Assembly: GCF_003944715.1 (NCBI RefSeq)
Contig: NZ_RWIT01000006.1
Location: 124,001-188,000, forward strand
Reading direction: 5' to 3'
Source of the DNA: Hymenobacter rigui
GTDB taxonomy: Bacteria; Bacteroidota; Bacteroidia; Cytophagales; Hymenobacteraceae
DNA: 64,000 nt
The notes under the pieces are model-generated. The model searched no databases. It was given only the letters and a program-made list of their open reading frames with translations, and was not told where the DNA came from. Of the stretch, positions 42,105 to 50,695 are shown piece by piece. Position 1 is the first letter of the stretch. Every line of letters begins with the position of its first letter. Both the position numbers and the translations under genes were made by a program.

Positions 42105-43196
42105 ATGAGTCAGTCGCTTACCTCTGAGCAACCCGTTGCCACCTCGTTGCTGAAGAAAAAACCGCTTATCATTTCCGGGCCCTGCTCCGCCGAAACTGAG
42201 GAGCAGCTCATTGCCACCTGCACCCAACTGGCCGCCACAGGCAAAGTAGATATGCTGCGGGCCGGCATCTGGAAGCCCCGCACCAAGCCGGGCATGTTCG
42301 AGGGCATCGGCACCAAAGGGCTGCCGTGGCTGCAGAAAGCCAAGCAACTCACCGGCCTGCCCACCACGGTGGAGGTAGCTACGCCCAAGCACGTGGAGGA
42401 CGCGCTGGCTTTCGATGTGGACGTGCTCTGGATTGGGGCCCGCACCACAGTAAACCCCTTCTCGGTACAGGCCCTGGCCGATGCGCTACGGGGCGTGGAT
42501 ATTCCGGTGCTCATCAAAAACCCCGTGCACCCCGACCTGGAGCTGTGGCTGGGGGCCGTGGAGCGCCTAGCGAAAGTGGGCGTGAAAGACCTGGGCCTCA
42601 TTCACCGGGGTTTTGCCAGCTACGGCAACACCGAGTTCCGCAACGCGCCCATGTGGCACCTGCCCATTGAGATGAAGCGCCGCCTGCCCGAGCTGCCCAT
42701 CATCTGCGACCCGAGCCACATCTGCGGCAACCGCACCGGTTTGGCCGCCGTGGCCCAGAAAAGCATCGACCTGGATTTCGACGGGCTGATGCTGGAGTCG
42801 CACATTGACCCAGACAATGCCTGGAGCGACGCCAAACAGCAGGTAACGCCCCAACGTCTGGCCGAGCTGCTCGACGGCCTCATCTGGCGTCACGAAACCA
42901 CCGACCAGCAGGAGTTCCTCAGCAAGCTGGCCCAGATGCGCGAGCAAATCAACCAGCTCGACGATGAGATTCTGCATCTGTTGGGCCGCCGCATGCAGGT
43001 AGCTGAAAGCATTGGCACCTACAAGAAGGAAAACAACATTACCATTCTGCAAACCAGCCGCTGGAATGAAATTCTGGAGCGTGGCATCCAGAAAGGTCAC
43101 AAGCTGGGCCTCACCGAAGACTTCATCATGAAGTACTTCGACGCGGTACACCTGGAATCCATCAACCGCCAAAACCGCGTGATGAACCAGAAATAA
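42105..43196 (+). CDS. Bifunctional DAHP synthase / chorismate mutase
   Basis: The 363-residue protein joins a KDO8P-synthase-like (type I-beta) DAHP synthase (about 1-265: ISGPCSAETEEQ, LRAGIWKPRTKPGMFEGIG, CDPSHICGNR) to a C-terminal AroQ chorismate mutase (about 275-363: LAQMREQINQLDDEILHLL). The fusion in this order is known from Porphyromonas gingivalis, where the mutase domain lets prephenate inhibit the synthase. It thus begins the shikimate pathway and converts chorismate to prephenate, feeding pheA and tyrA. The ATG at 42105 follows tyrA by 49 bp. Its stop codon lies inside a 29 bp inverted repeat shared with the convergent gene. Confidence 0.94.
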   Translation: MSQSLTSEQPVATSLLKKKPLIISGPCSAETEEQLIATCTQLAATGKVDMLRAGIWKPRTKPGMFEGIGTKGLPWLQKAKQLTGLPTTVEVATPKHVEDALAFDVDVLWIGARTTVNPFSVQALADALRGVDIPVLIKNPVHPDLELWLGAVERLAKVGVKDLGLIHRGFASYGNTEFRNAPMWHLPIEMKRRLPELPIICDPSHICGNRTGLAAVAQKSIDLDFDGLMLESHIDPDNAWSDAKQQVTPQRLAELLDGLIWRHETTDQQEFLSKLAQMREQINQLDDEILHLLGRRMQVAESIGTYKKENNITILQTSRWNEILERGIQKGHKLGLTEDFIMKYFDAVHLESINRQNRVMNQK

Positions 43197-43265
43197 GTTT
43201 CTAGTTGCTGGTTTCTAGTTATTAGAACGAACTAACAACTAGAAACCAGCAACTAGAAACTTATT
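43192..43265. terminator. 29 bp perfect inverted repeat spanning two stop codons
   Basis: Arms 43192-43220 and 43237-43265 are perfectly complementary. The left arm contains the stop codon of the DAHP synthase gene (43194) and the right arm that of the convergent TPR gene (43261). The word GTTTCTAGTT occurs twice in each arm. It should form a strong hairpin in both transcripts. Confidence 0.75.
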
Positions 43266-44058
43266 TCATCCTTTCCTCAATCTGGCTGAGCAGGAAGGCG
43301 GCATCTTCCTTGTGGGGGTCGTCGGGGAAGAGTTCCAGGGCGCGGCGGGCGTGCTCCTGCGCTTTCGGAAACTGCTTTAGCTCCAGGAGTACAAAGGCCA
43401 GGTTGAGGTGAGCGGTGGCGTAGGTGGGCCGGAGCTGCAACGCCCGCTCAAACGGGACCAGACTTTCCCGGAACTGGCCCAGCCGCTGGTAGGCATAGCC
43501 CAGCGCGAAATAGGAAAGATAGTCGCCCTGACCGTGGGCGTGGGCTTCCTGGTACTGGGTAATGGTGCGCCGGAACACCTCATCCTCGCCCAGCTCGGCC
43601 TCGGCACAGTCGCACTGCTGCACGATGAAATAGTAGTCGCCGAGGGCGCGGGCCAGCTTGTAGTTATCGGGGAAGCGGGTTTGCAGGCGTTCCAGCACCT
43701 TACGCACCGGAAAGGCGTAGCGCAGCGAGTCTTGGCCCAGCTGCCGGATGCTGTCGAGGCTGGGGTCCAGAAGTTTGAGGTTGCGGAAGGCGAAGCGGTG
43801 CAGGTTTTCGGTGCCGGCATAGTAGTTCAGGGCCACATCCGTTTTCATCAGCACCACAGCCGGCACGGCGTTGGCGGGGTCGGTGAGGGCGAGCAGCTGC
43901 CAGGCAGCTTCGTAGCGACGCTCCAGCACCAGCTGCCGGGCCTGGCGCAAAGCTGTTGCCTCGGCAGCAGCAGCCGTACCCGCGGCCGTTTGGGCCCGGG
44001 CCGGGGCCGGCCCCAAGCCGGCGCACAACAGAAAAAACAGGGACAACAGACGCATCAT
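43261..44058 (-). CDS. Secreted TPR protein with a CxC motif, paralogue of the 37368 gene
   Basis: The 265-residue protein has a signal peptide (ending ARAQTAA) and TPR helices (SYFALGYAYQRLGQFRESLV, YATAHLNLAFVLLEL). The block LGDYYFIVQQCDCAE plus AHAHGQGDYLSYFALGY matches the gene at 37368-38567, which is longer at the C-terminus. It is convergent with the aromatic operon. The function is unknown; similar proteins form scaffolds at the envelope. Confidence 0.82.
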   Translation of the reverse strand: MMRLLSLFFLLCAGLGPAPARAQTAAGTAAAAEATALRQARQLVLERRYEAAWQLLALTDPANAVPAVVLMKTDVALNYYAGTENLHRFAFRNLKLLDPSLDSIRQLGQDSLRYAFPVRKVLERLQTRFPDNYKLARALGDYYFIVQQCDCAEAELGEDEVFRRTITQYQEAHAHGQGDYLSYFALGYAYQRLGQFRESLVPFERALQLRPTYATAHLNLAFVLLELKQFPKAQEHARRALELFPDDPHKEDAAFLLSQIEERMK

Positions 44059-44238
44059 CAGGAATCAAAGATGCGGGTTTTTACCGGCTGGCACCAAGCC
44101 ACTGAAAAGTCTGAATCCGGCGAGTTGTGGTGGGCTGCTTCCGCCAAAAAATGTGCAGGTTGCCGCCCCAACCCGGCTTCGCAACTTGCGGGCCACGGTT
44201 GAGTATAACCAACCCTCCTCTCACCCTTTCCTGCGGGT

Positions 44239-45606
44239 ATGCTTTTTTACACGGTTATGAAGCCCCTGGTGCAGGTGGCCCTGCGCGTTTTTTTCCGGCA
44301 GCTGGAAGTGCGCCACCCCGAGCGCCTGCAGCAGCCGGGGCCGCTGCTCATCTGCAGCAACCACCCCAATACCCTCATGGACCCCTTGGTAGCGGCCGTA
44401 AACCGCCGCCAGCCCATTGCCTTTCTGGCTAAGAGCACCTTCTTCCAGAATCCCGTTCTGCGGGCCATTATGGAGTCGGGCAATTCCATCCCCATCTACC
44501 GCCGCCAGGATGTGGATTCCGGGGCCGAAAAGCTGACGCCCGAGCAGTTGGAAGCCATGAACGAGAAGATTTTCGGCCGCTGCTATGATTACTTCGACAA
44601 GGGTGGCACCATCATGATTTTTCCGGAAGGCACCAGCGTGCAGGAGCGGCGGCTGCGGCCCCTGAAAACCGGCGCGGCCCGCATTGCCCTGGGTGCCGAG
44701 GCCCGCCACGATTTCCGGCTGGGCCTGCGCATTCTACCCATGGGTATCAACTACTTCGACCCCAGTCGGTTCCGCTCCGATGTGTTTGTGAATGTGGCCG
44801 AGCCCATTGCCGTGGCCGACTACGCCACCCGCTACCGCCAGGACCCTGAAGCCGCCGCCGATGCCCTGACTGAGGAAATCCGCCGCCGCATGGAACAACG
44901 GCTGGTAATAACCCGCACCGACGAGGAAGACGAGCTGGTGACCCAAGTGGAGCGCACCTTCGGCCAGCACCTCATCCAGGACGACGATGAAACCCTCTAC
45001 GACAACTTCCAGCTCAGCCGCACGCTGCTGAAGGCCGTGCGCTACTTTGAGGAGCACGATGCCGGCCGTTTGGGCGAGGCCCGCGAGAAGCTGCAGGCCT
45101 ACCACGAGGAGCTGCACCGCCTGCGCCTCACCGACGATGCGCTGGAGACGCGGGGGCCGTCGGGCGGGCGGCTGCGCCGGGCCGTATCGGCCGGGGTGCG
45201 GCTGGTACTGGGTGCCCCGCTCTATCTGTACGGGCTGATCAATAGTTACCTGCCCTACAAAATTCCGTCTTTGGTCGCCCGCAGCGCCACCAAGGATGTG
45301 GAGTTCGTGGCTCCCATTATGCTGGTAGTGGGCATGATAACATTTACCGGGTTCTACCTGGGGCAAACGGCGCTGGTGCACCATTTTACGGGCAGCTGGC
45401 TCTGGGCGCTGCTCTACTTTGTAAGCCTGCCGCTTACCGGGTTTTACGCCCTGAGCTACGCCGGTAACCTGCGCAGCCGCCTACGCCGTTTGCGGGTGTT
45501 GCGCCTGTTCCGGCAGCAGCCCCAGCGCCTGGAAGCCCTGCTGCGCCAGCGTACCGAGCTGGTTCGGTTGCTGCGCGAGGCCCGGGCTACGTATCTGGCG
45601 AAGTAG
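44239..45606 (+). CDS. PlsC-family glycerol-3-phosphate/1-acyl-G3P acyltransferase, large form
   Basis: The 455-residue membrane protein has the acyltransferase motifs I to IV: ICSNHPNTLMDPLV (NHxxxxD), GNSIPIYRR, MIFPEGTSVQ and LPMGINYFDP. A C-terminal extension carries two to three membrane helices (FVAPIMLVVGMITFTGFYLG, LWALLYFVSLPLTGFYALSY) and an Arg-rich coiled tail. Size and arrangement resemble the larger family members that acylate glycerol-3-phosphate or other lipids in the membrane. An alternative start at 44257 is possible. It is monocistronic and convergent with the outer membrane protein gene. Confidence 0.88.
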   Translation: MLFYTVMKPLVQVALRVFFRQLEVRHPERLQQPGPLLICSNHPNTLMDPLVAAVNRRQPIAFLAKSTFFQNPVLRAIMESGNSIPIYRRQDVDSGAEKLTPEQLEAMNEKIFGRCYDYFDKGGTIMIFPEGTSVQERRLRPLKTGAARIALGAEARHDFRLGLRILPMGINYFDPSRFRSDVFVNVAEPIAVADYATRYRQDPEAAADALTEEIRRRMEQRLVITRTDEEDELVTQVERTFGQHLIQDDDETLYDNFQLSRTLLKAVRYFEEHDAGRLGEAREKLQAYHEELHRLRLTDDALETRGPSGGRLRRAVSAGVRLVLGAPLYLYGLINSYLPYKIPSLVARSATKDVEFVAPIMLVVGMITFTGFYLGQTALVHHFTGSWLWALLYFVSLPLTGFYALSYAGNLRSRLRRLRVLRLFRQQPQRLEALLRQRTELVRLLREARATYLAK

Positions 45607-45675
45607 TTGTTAGTTGGTGGTTGCCAGCGCAGAGTTATGTTTTGCAACGAACAACTGACAACCACCAACTAACAA
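45607..45675. terminator. 17 bp inverted repeat between convergent genes
   Basis: Arms 45607-45623 and 45659-45675 (TTGTTAGTTGGTGGTTG on the left) are perfectly complementary and begin and end directly at the stop codons of the acyltransferase gene (45604) and the outer membrane protein gene (45676). Confidence 0.65.
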
Positions 45676-46275
45676 TTAAAACCCCCGTTTCAGCCCGCCT
45701 CCCAGGGTGAGGATATCTACCAGGCGCAGGCTGCGGTTGGTGAGCCGACTGACAAGGTGCAGGTCGTTGGTACTGAGTTCGGCGTAGGCGGTAGTTGACT
45801 GCTGGTGCGGCCCGCCGTAGTTGACCCGGGTGCCAGCCAGTAGCCCCAGCCGCACCGCCGACGACCACCAGTAGTAGCCCGGCCGGTAATTGCCAGCCGA
45901 GTTATTGGTGAGGAAAAACTGCTGCCCGGTAGTGTAGTTTATCATGGCTCCCAGCGTAACCGGGGTAGCCTGCCAGCGCGACTGGCCCAACCGGGGCGAC
46001 CAGGGCAGGTACGTCGTTTTCAGAGTGAAAATGGCCAGCGGCTTGCTGCCACTCAGCCGACGCGGTACGTAACCCACCAACAGTTCCGGCTCCAGCCGCT
46101 GCCGGGCAAGCCGGTAGCCGCCCCCCAGTGCTACCAGTCCGGTGCCGCCGGCCACGTGCAGGGTCAGGTAGAAAGGGCCGGCGGCAGGCTCGGGTGCCTG
46201 AGCACATGTTTGATTTACAAGTAGGCACAGCGCCAGTGGGAGGCCCGTATGCACCCCGTTACCAATCCAGCCCAT
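45676..46275 (-). CDS. Outer membrane protein of unknown function, module copy 2
   Basis: The 199-residue protein has a signal (LPLALCLLVNQTCAQ) and beta-barrel-like strands (PFYLTLHVAGGTGLVALGGG, LEPELLVGYVPRRL). It shares the layout LEPELLVGYVP, PWSPRL, YRPGYYWWSSAVRLGLLAGTR and ELSTNDL with the protein of 47109-47771 (LDILIGYVPEK, SPWSL, YQPGYYWFSTDTRVGPLLGSR, EFSTNDL), so they are paralogues. It overlaps the end of the phosphoesterase gene by 17 bp, evidence for translational coupling. The function is unknown. Confidence 0.82.
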   Translation of the reverse strand: MGWIGNGVHTGLPLALCLLVNQTCAQAPEPAAGPFYLTLHVAGGTGLVALGGGYRLARQRLEPELLVGYVPRRLSGSKPLAIFTLKTTYLPWSPRLGQSRWQATPVTLGAMINYTTGQQFFLTNNSAGNYRPGYYWWSSAVRLGLLAGTRVNYGGPHQQSTTAYAELSTNDLHLVSRLTNRSLRLVDILTLGGGLKRGF

Positions 46276-47074
46276 ACGTTACGGTCTGTAATCGGTACTT
46301 GCGCTGCCCCCATACTGTTAATATGTGGTAGCGTTTTTTCTGCAGGCTATAGGTGGTGAGGTACGTAACCCCATCCTGGTATGGCTGCCCAACGGTAAAC
46401 CGGTGAATGTGCGCCCCCAGGTGAAACACCAGGCGGTTGCAGCCCCGTAGCGCAGCCGTGTAAGCCGGCACTACGGCAGGGTCAAAATCCTCATCCTGGG
46501 GCGGTACGTGGCTGACCACTACAGTTTGCCGGGTGCCGGCCGTATCGGTCAACTGCTGCTGCAGCCAGGCTACATCGGGTACCTTGTGGTTGAAGCCGTA
46601 CTCACGACCATTAGTGTCCAGGCAAATGAACTGGGTGCCCTGATAGCGGAAGGTGTAGTTAAGCGGGCCATATACCTCCTGGTACACCGCCCGCCCATTG
46701 CCTACCAAATCGTGGTTGCCAATAACGGTGAGGTAGGGGACACTGAGCAGCCGCAGCCGCTGGTGCACCCACCGAAACTCCCGCGTCAGCCCGAAGTCGG
46801 ATATATCCCCCCCAATCAGCACGAAGTCAATGCCGGGCTGCTGGTTTACGCTGGCTACAAAGGCCTCAGTTTCATCGTAAAACCGCTGCGTATCCCCCAC
46901 AAACACAAACCGGATGGTATCGTCGGGGGCTGGAGCGGTCTGCAGCCGGGTCAGCTGCTGCCGGGTGAGGCCGCGCTCCTGCGTCGGTACGTACGCCTGG
47001 TTAGGACTGAATTCCACCAGCTGACAGCCGCCCAGCAGTAGCACCATCCCCGCAAAACAGCTCGTCCGCAGCAT
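46259..47074 (-). CDS. Calcineurin-like phosphoesterase lipoprotein, module copy 2
   Basis: The 271-residue protein has a lipobox (VLLLGGCQLVEFSPN) and metallophosphoesterase motifs: FVFVGDTQRFYD, LIGGDISDFGL, TVIGNHDLVGNG, VVVSHVPPQDEDFD and LGAHIHRF (the last replaces the usual GHxH by AHIH). It is about half identical by eye to the gene at 47777-48604. The predicted location is the periplasm, tethered to a membrane. The substrate is unknown. It is followed by an outer membrane protein gene that overlaps it, the same pairing seen one module upstream. Confidence 0.88.
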   Translation of the reverse strand: MLRTSCFAGMVLLLGGCQLVEFSPNQAYVPTQERGLTRQQLTRLQTAPAPDDTIRFVFVGDTQRFYDETEAFVASVNQQPGIDFVLIGGDISDFGLTREFRWVHQRLRLLSVPYLTVIGNHDLVGNGRAVYQEVYGPLNYTFRYQGTQFICLDTNGREYGFNHKVPDVAWLQQQLTDTAGTRQTVVVSHVPPQDEDFDPAVVPAYTAALRGCNRLVFHLGAHIHRFTVGQPYQDGVTYLTTYSLQKKRYHILTVWGQRKYRLQTVTYGLDW

Positions 47075-47108
47075 ACGTATGCGGGCAGCCCGGCGCCCAC
47101 CCCGTTTT

Positions 47109-47771
47109 CTAAATGTCCAGCTTCAATCCTAAGCTCAGCGTCAGGATGTCAGCAGGGGAAAGCCCCCGTCGATTCTGAACGTAGCTTACGATGTATAAGT
47201 CGTTTGTACTGAACTCGTAATACGCGGATAGGTTTCGGCTACGGCCACTGGCTGTGGCTGGCAGCGCGTAGCTCAGCCGGCTGCCGAGCAGTGGCCCAAC
47301 CCGCGTGTCCGTAGAAAACCAATAGTAACCGGGTTGGTACTGGTCGGGCTCCTCATCGTTGATGGTGCCGTGGGTGTAGCTAAAGTAGCCACCCACCGAT
47401 AAGGGTTTCAGTGTCAGCTTGTCATGCAGGGGCAGGCTCCACGGTGAGTAAATCAGCTTGGCTGAGGCCAGCGACAGGGCCGAGCCGGCATATTTCTCCG
47501 GCACGTAGCCAATGAGAATATCCAGGTCGAGGCGGTCTTTGAGGCTGAAGCCGGCTCCTCCGGCAATCATGCCCAGGCCCCCGCCCGTTTGCAATACTAC
47601 GTGGTTGGGGCGGTACCAGGGTAGCGGATTGCTGGGAGAAACGCGGCCGGCGGGAGCCGGTGCGGTAGGCACGCCCACAGAGTCGGGCAGGGCACCAGGC
47701 ACAGAGGAAATGGAAGCCGACACGGCCAGCGGAGCCGCTACCAGGGCGGCCAGAATCAGGCGGAACTGCAT
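47109..47771 (-). CDS. Outer membrane protein of unknown function, module copy 1
   Basis: The 220-residue protein starts at ATG 47771 with a signal (LILAALVAAPLAVSAS) and has a beta-rich body: HVVLQTGGGLGMIAGGAGFS, DLDILIGYVPEKYAG, GYFSYTHGTIND, and TNDLYIVSYVQNRRGLS. The N-terminal linker is Pro-rich. The phosphoesterase gene ends 5 bp upstream, so the two are in one operon. It is a paralogue of the 45676-46275 product. Confidence 0.84.
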   Translation of the reverse strand: MQFRLILAALVAAPLAVSASISSVPGALPDSVGVPTAPAPAGRVSPSNPLPWYRPNHVVLQTGGGLGMIAGGAGFSLKDRLDLDILIGYVPEKYAGSALSLASAKLIYSPWSLPLHDKLTLKPLSVGGYFSYTHGTINDEEPDQYQPGYYWFSTDTRVGPLLGSRLSYALPATASGRSRNLSAYYEFSTNDLYIVSYVQNRRGLSPADILTLSLGLKLDI

Positions 47772-47776
47772 CGGAA

Positions 47777-48604
47777 CTAGAATTTTACTTGTTTTAACCG
47801 GAATTGCTTGTCGCCCCATACCGTCAGAACAACGTACTGGCGCGACTCGAATGAGGAGGAGTTGATGTAGGTAACTCCGTCGCCGAATACTTCACCAATG
47901 CTGAAAGCGTGGCGGTGACCGTTCAGCTCAAATACCAGCCGTGGGTCTTCGCGCAGGGCCGTAACGTAGGAATTCGAGAGGGCCGGGTCAAAGTCCTCAT
48001 CCTGGGGTGGTACGTGGCTGATAATCACGTGGCGGCGCACCGAGTTATCGGCCAGCTCGCGCTTCACAAACGTCATGTCCGGGGCCGTGCCGTCGAAGTT
48101 ATACTCGCGGCCATTCGTATCGACGAAGATGAATTTGGTGTCGCCGTACACGAAGGAGTAGTTACGCGGCCCAAAAATGGCTTCGTAGGCCTTGCGGCCG
48201 TTACCCACCAGGTCGTGGTTGCCCACTACCGTCAGGTAAGGCACTTTCAGCTTGCGCAGGTCGTCGTTGATCCAGCGCATTTCCCGGGCAAAACCGAAGT
48301 CGGAAATGTCGCCGGCCACCAGCATAAACTGAATGCCAGGCTGCTGGTTCACGCTTTTTACCAGGTCCTCGGCATCATCGTAAAACCGCTGAGAGTCGCC
48401 GGTGAACACAAACCGCAGCGTATCGCCGGCGGGCAGGGGGCGCTGGGCCAGCATTGCCAGGTTTTTGGCCGTCAGGTCGCGCTCCGACTCGGGGGCGCGG
48501 TGGTCGTTGGGGCTGAATTCCAGCAGGTCGCAGCTGCTGAGCAATAGGGAAGCCGCCACGGGCAGCAGAGCCCGCACGGAAGGAGTTCGGAAAAATGAGC
48601 GCAT
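47777..48604 (-). CDS. Calcineurin-like phosphoesterase lipoprotein, module copy 1
   Basis: The 275-residue protein starts at ATG 48604 with a lipobox (ASLLLSSCDLLEFSPN) and has FVFTGDSQRFYD, LVAGDISDFGF, TVVGNHDLVGNG, VIISHVPPQDEDFD and LNGHRHAFS. The metal-binding set is complete, including the last GHxH. It heads a four-gene minus-strand run (phosphoesterase, outer membrane protein, phosphoesterase, outer membrane protein). The frame is open to 48751, but that extension would bury the signal. An inverted repeat lies about 100 bp upstream. Confidence 0.89.
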   Translation of the reverse strand: MRSFFRTPSVRALLPVAASLLLSSCDLLEFSPNDHRAPESERDLTAKNLAMLAQRPLPAGDTLRFVFTGDSQRFYDDAEDLVKSVNQQPGIQFMLVAGDISDFGFAREMRWINDDLRKLKVPYLTVVGNHDLVGNGRKAYEAIFGPRNYSFVYGDTKFIFVDTNGREYNFDGTAPDMTFVKRELADNSVRRHVIISHVPPQDEDFDPALSNSYVTALREDPRLVFELNGHRHAFSIGEVFGDGVTYINSSSFESRQYVVLTVWGDKQFRLKQVKF

Positions 48605-48700
48605 ACGCCTCGGCACTGAATACAACAACTGGCCTATCCGGCGGGATAGGTTTGGCGCTATATACTGTGGAGGTAGGTATAGAGTTTGACGAATAGCAGC

Positions 48701-48733
48701 AGCTCCGGTACCGATATATACTGTACTGGAGCT
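48701..48733. promoter_or_regulatory. Inverted repeat upstream of the phosphoesterase operon
   Basis: Arms 48701-48710 (AGCTCCGGTA) and 48724-48733 match at 9 of 10 positions around a 13 nt spacer. A further small palindrome (CCTATCC-GGCG-GGATAGG) lies at 48632-48649. They lie 28-129 bp upstream of the start at 48604 and could be operators. The remaining bases to 48881 show no gene. Confidence 0.35.
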
Positions 48734-48881
48734 ACCGTTTCCACTGAGCAATGGCTTTAAAGCGCGTCAAGCCCGAAAATCGATTTCTGAAGACATTCTG
48801 TGCAAATGCCGCGTTTCCAGCAAAATTTTTTCTGCGTGCCTACCGGGCGGCCAACCTGGCAGGCACGCAAAGCGGGTTCAG

Positions 48882-50537
48882 CTACTCATCCAGGTACTGG
48901 TGCACAAACTTGATGGCCATGCTGCCCTCGCCCACGGCCGAGGCTACCCGGGCCATGGCCCCCGAGCGACTATCACCGGCGGCAAAAACGCCGGGCACGC
49001 AGGTTTCCAGCAGGTAGGGCTCACGGCGCGGGTGCTTCCAGGAGGTGGCGTAGCGCGCGTCCGTCACCAGGTCGCGGCCCGTAAGCACGAAGCCTTTGCC
49101 GTCGCACACAATGGTGTTGCATACCCACTCGGTGCTGGGCTTGGCTCCAATGAACACGAACAAGGCCCGGGCCGGGCGGCGCTCCAACTGCCCCTGCCGC
49201 CGAATGACGACCTCCTCCAGATGATCAGTGCCGCATACTTCCGCCACTTCCGTAAACGGCAGCAATTCAATGTTTTCGGTTTGGTCGATCTGCTCAATCA
49301 GGTACGCCGACATGCTGGCGGCCAGACTTTCGCCCCGAATCAGGATGAACACCCGGCGGGCGTAGGTGGCCAGGTACATGGCAGCCTGCCCCGCCGAGTT
49401 GCCGCCGCCCACAATGTACACATCCTGCTCCTGGCAGAACCGGGCCTCGGTGCGGGCCGCCCCGTAGTACACCCCCGCCCCACTCAGCCGGTCAATGCCC
49501 GGCACTTCCAGGGTGCGGTAGCTCACGCCGGTAGTGAGGATAACGGCCCGGGTTTTTACCTCGCTGCCGTCGCTGAGCCTGAGCACTTTGTAGCCGTCCT
49601 GCACACACAGGTCTACCACTTCCTGGGGAGCCAGAATTTCGGCACCCAGGCGCACGGCCTGGGTCCAGGCCCGGTGGGCCAGCTCGCTGCCGCTCAGGCC
49701 GGTAGGAAAGCCCAGGTAGTTCTCGATGCGGGAGCTGGTGCCGGCCTGCCCGCCGGGTGTCTGCCGCTCAATTACCAGGGTTTTTAGTCCTTCGGAAGCC
49801 CCATACACCCCCGCCGCCAGACCGGCGGGGCCGCCCCCAATCACCACCACATCGTACAGCTCCTGCGAGGCCTGCACCGTCAGGCCGATGCGGGTGGCTA
49901 CCTCCGTGGGCATGGGGTTGGGCAGGGCCGTGCCGTCTTCCAGAATCACCACGGGCAACTGGTGTGAGGTAAGCTGCTTGCGGGCCATCAGGGCTTGGGC
50001 TTCGGCGTCGGTTTCGAAATCAAGCCATTGGTAGCCAATCATGTAGCCCGCAAGAAAGTCCTTCAGCTCGTGAGAGCGGGGCGACCATTGAAAGCCAATG
50101 AGGCGCACGCCGCGGTAGGGTGGCTTGTAGGCCGCTTCCCAGGCCGTGAGCAGGTCGCGCAGGGTGGGATAAAGCAGCTGCTCGGGCGGGTCCCAGGGCT
50201 TCATCAGGTAATGGTCGAGGCGGGCGGAGTTGATGGCCCGAATGGCTGCTTCGGTATCGGCGTAAGCCGTGAGCAACACTCGTTTGGCCTCCGGAAATAG
50301 CTCCCGGGTGCGCGTGAGCACCTCCACGCCTTCCAGATCGGGCATGCGCTGGTCGGCCAGCACCAGGGCCAGCGGCTCGTCCCGGTCGTGCAGCTCCTGC
50401 ACAATGCTCAGGGCCTCGGTGCCCGAGCCGGCCCGTAGCACGCGGTAGTCGCGCCGAAACTCCTGGCGCAGGTCCCGGTCGATGGCACTGAGTACCTGCG
50501 GATCATCGTCTATGCAAAGAAGGACCGGCTTTTTCAT
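48882..50537 (-). CDS. Response regulator fused to a thioredoxin-reductase-like flavoprotein
   Basis: The 551-residue protein begins with a receiver domain (1-120: LLCIDDDPQVLSA, ALVLADQRMPDLEG, LLTAYADTEAA). A degenerate glutaredoxin-like domain follows (about 140-225, with SPRSHEL where the CxxC would be), then a TrxR-type FAD/NADPH module (about 240-550: VVIGGGPAGLAAGVYGASEG, VYIVGGGNSAGQAAMYLA, GVFAAGDSRSGAMARVASAVGEG). The redox CxxC of true thioredoxin reductases, just before the NADPH motif, is absent (YYGAARTEARFCQ). It is probably an NAD(P)H-dependent flavoprotein controlled by phosphorylation, not a thioredoxin reductase. Its partner kinase is upstream, 158 bp away. The ATG at 50537 precedes the receiver domain exactly. 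Confidence 0.92.
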   Translation of the reverse strand: MKKPVLLCIDDDPQVLSAIDRDLRQEFRRDYRVLRAGSGTEALSIVQELHDRDEPLALVLADQRMPDLEGVEVLTRTRELFPEAKRVLLTAYADTEAAIRAINSARLDHYLMKPWDPPEQLLYPTLRDLLTAWEAAYKPPYRGVRLIGFQWSPRSHELKDFLAGYMIGYQWLDFETDAEAQALMARKQLTSHQLPVVILEDGTALPNPMPTEVATRIGLTVQASQELYDVVVIGGGPAGLAAGVYGASEGLKTLVIERQTPGGQAGTSSRIENYLGFPTGLSGSELAHRAWTQAVRLGAEILAPQEVVDLCVQDGYKVLRLSDGSEVKTRAVILTTGVSYRTLEVPGIDRLSGAGVYYGAARTEARFCQEQDVYIVGGGNSAGQAAMYLATYARRVFILIRGESLAASMSAYLIEQIDQTENIELLPFTEVAEVCGTDHLEEVVIRRQGQLERRPARALFVFIGAKPSTEWVCNTIVCDGKGFVLTGRDLVTDARYATSWKHPRREPYLLETCVPGVFAAGDSRSGAMARVASAVGEGSMAIKFVHQYLDE

Positions 50538-50695
50538 GCTTTGGGGGTAACTGAGTAAAAAAGTAACTGCGTAGTAAGTAGGCAGGTGACGGTAGCTATT
50601 GAGCAGACGAAATAAGCAGGTAATTACCCGGGCTTTTTTTCGCAGATACCTGCACCACCCGCGCCAGCCGAACAATTACTCCGTTACTCCGCTAC

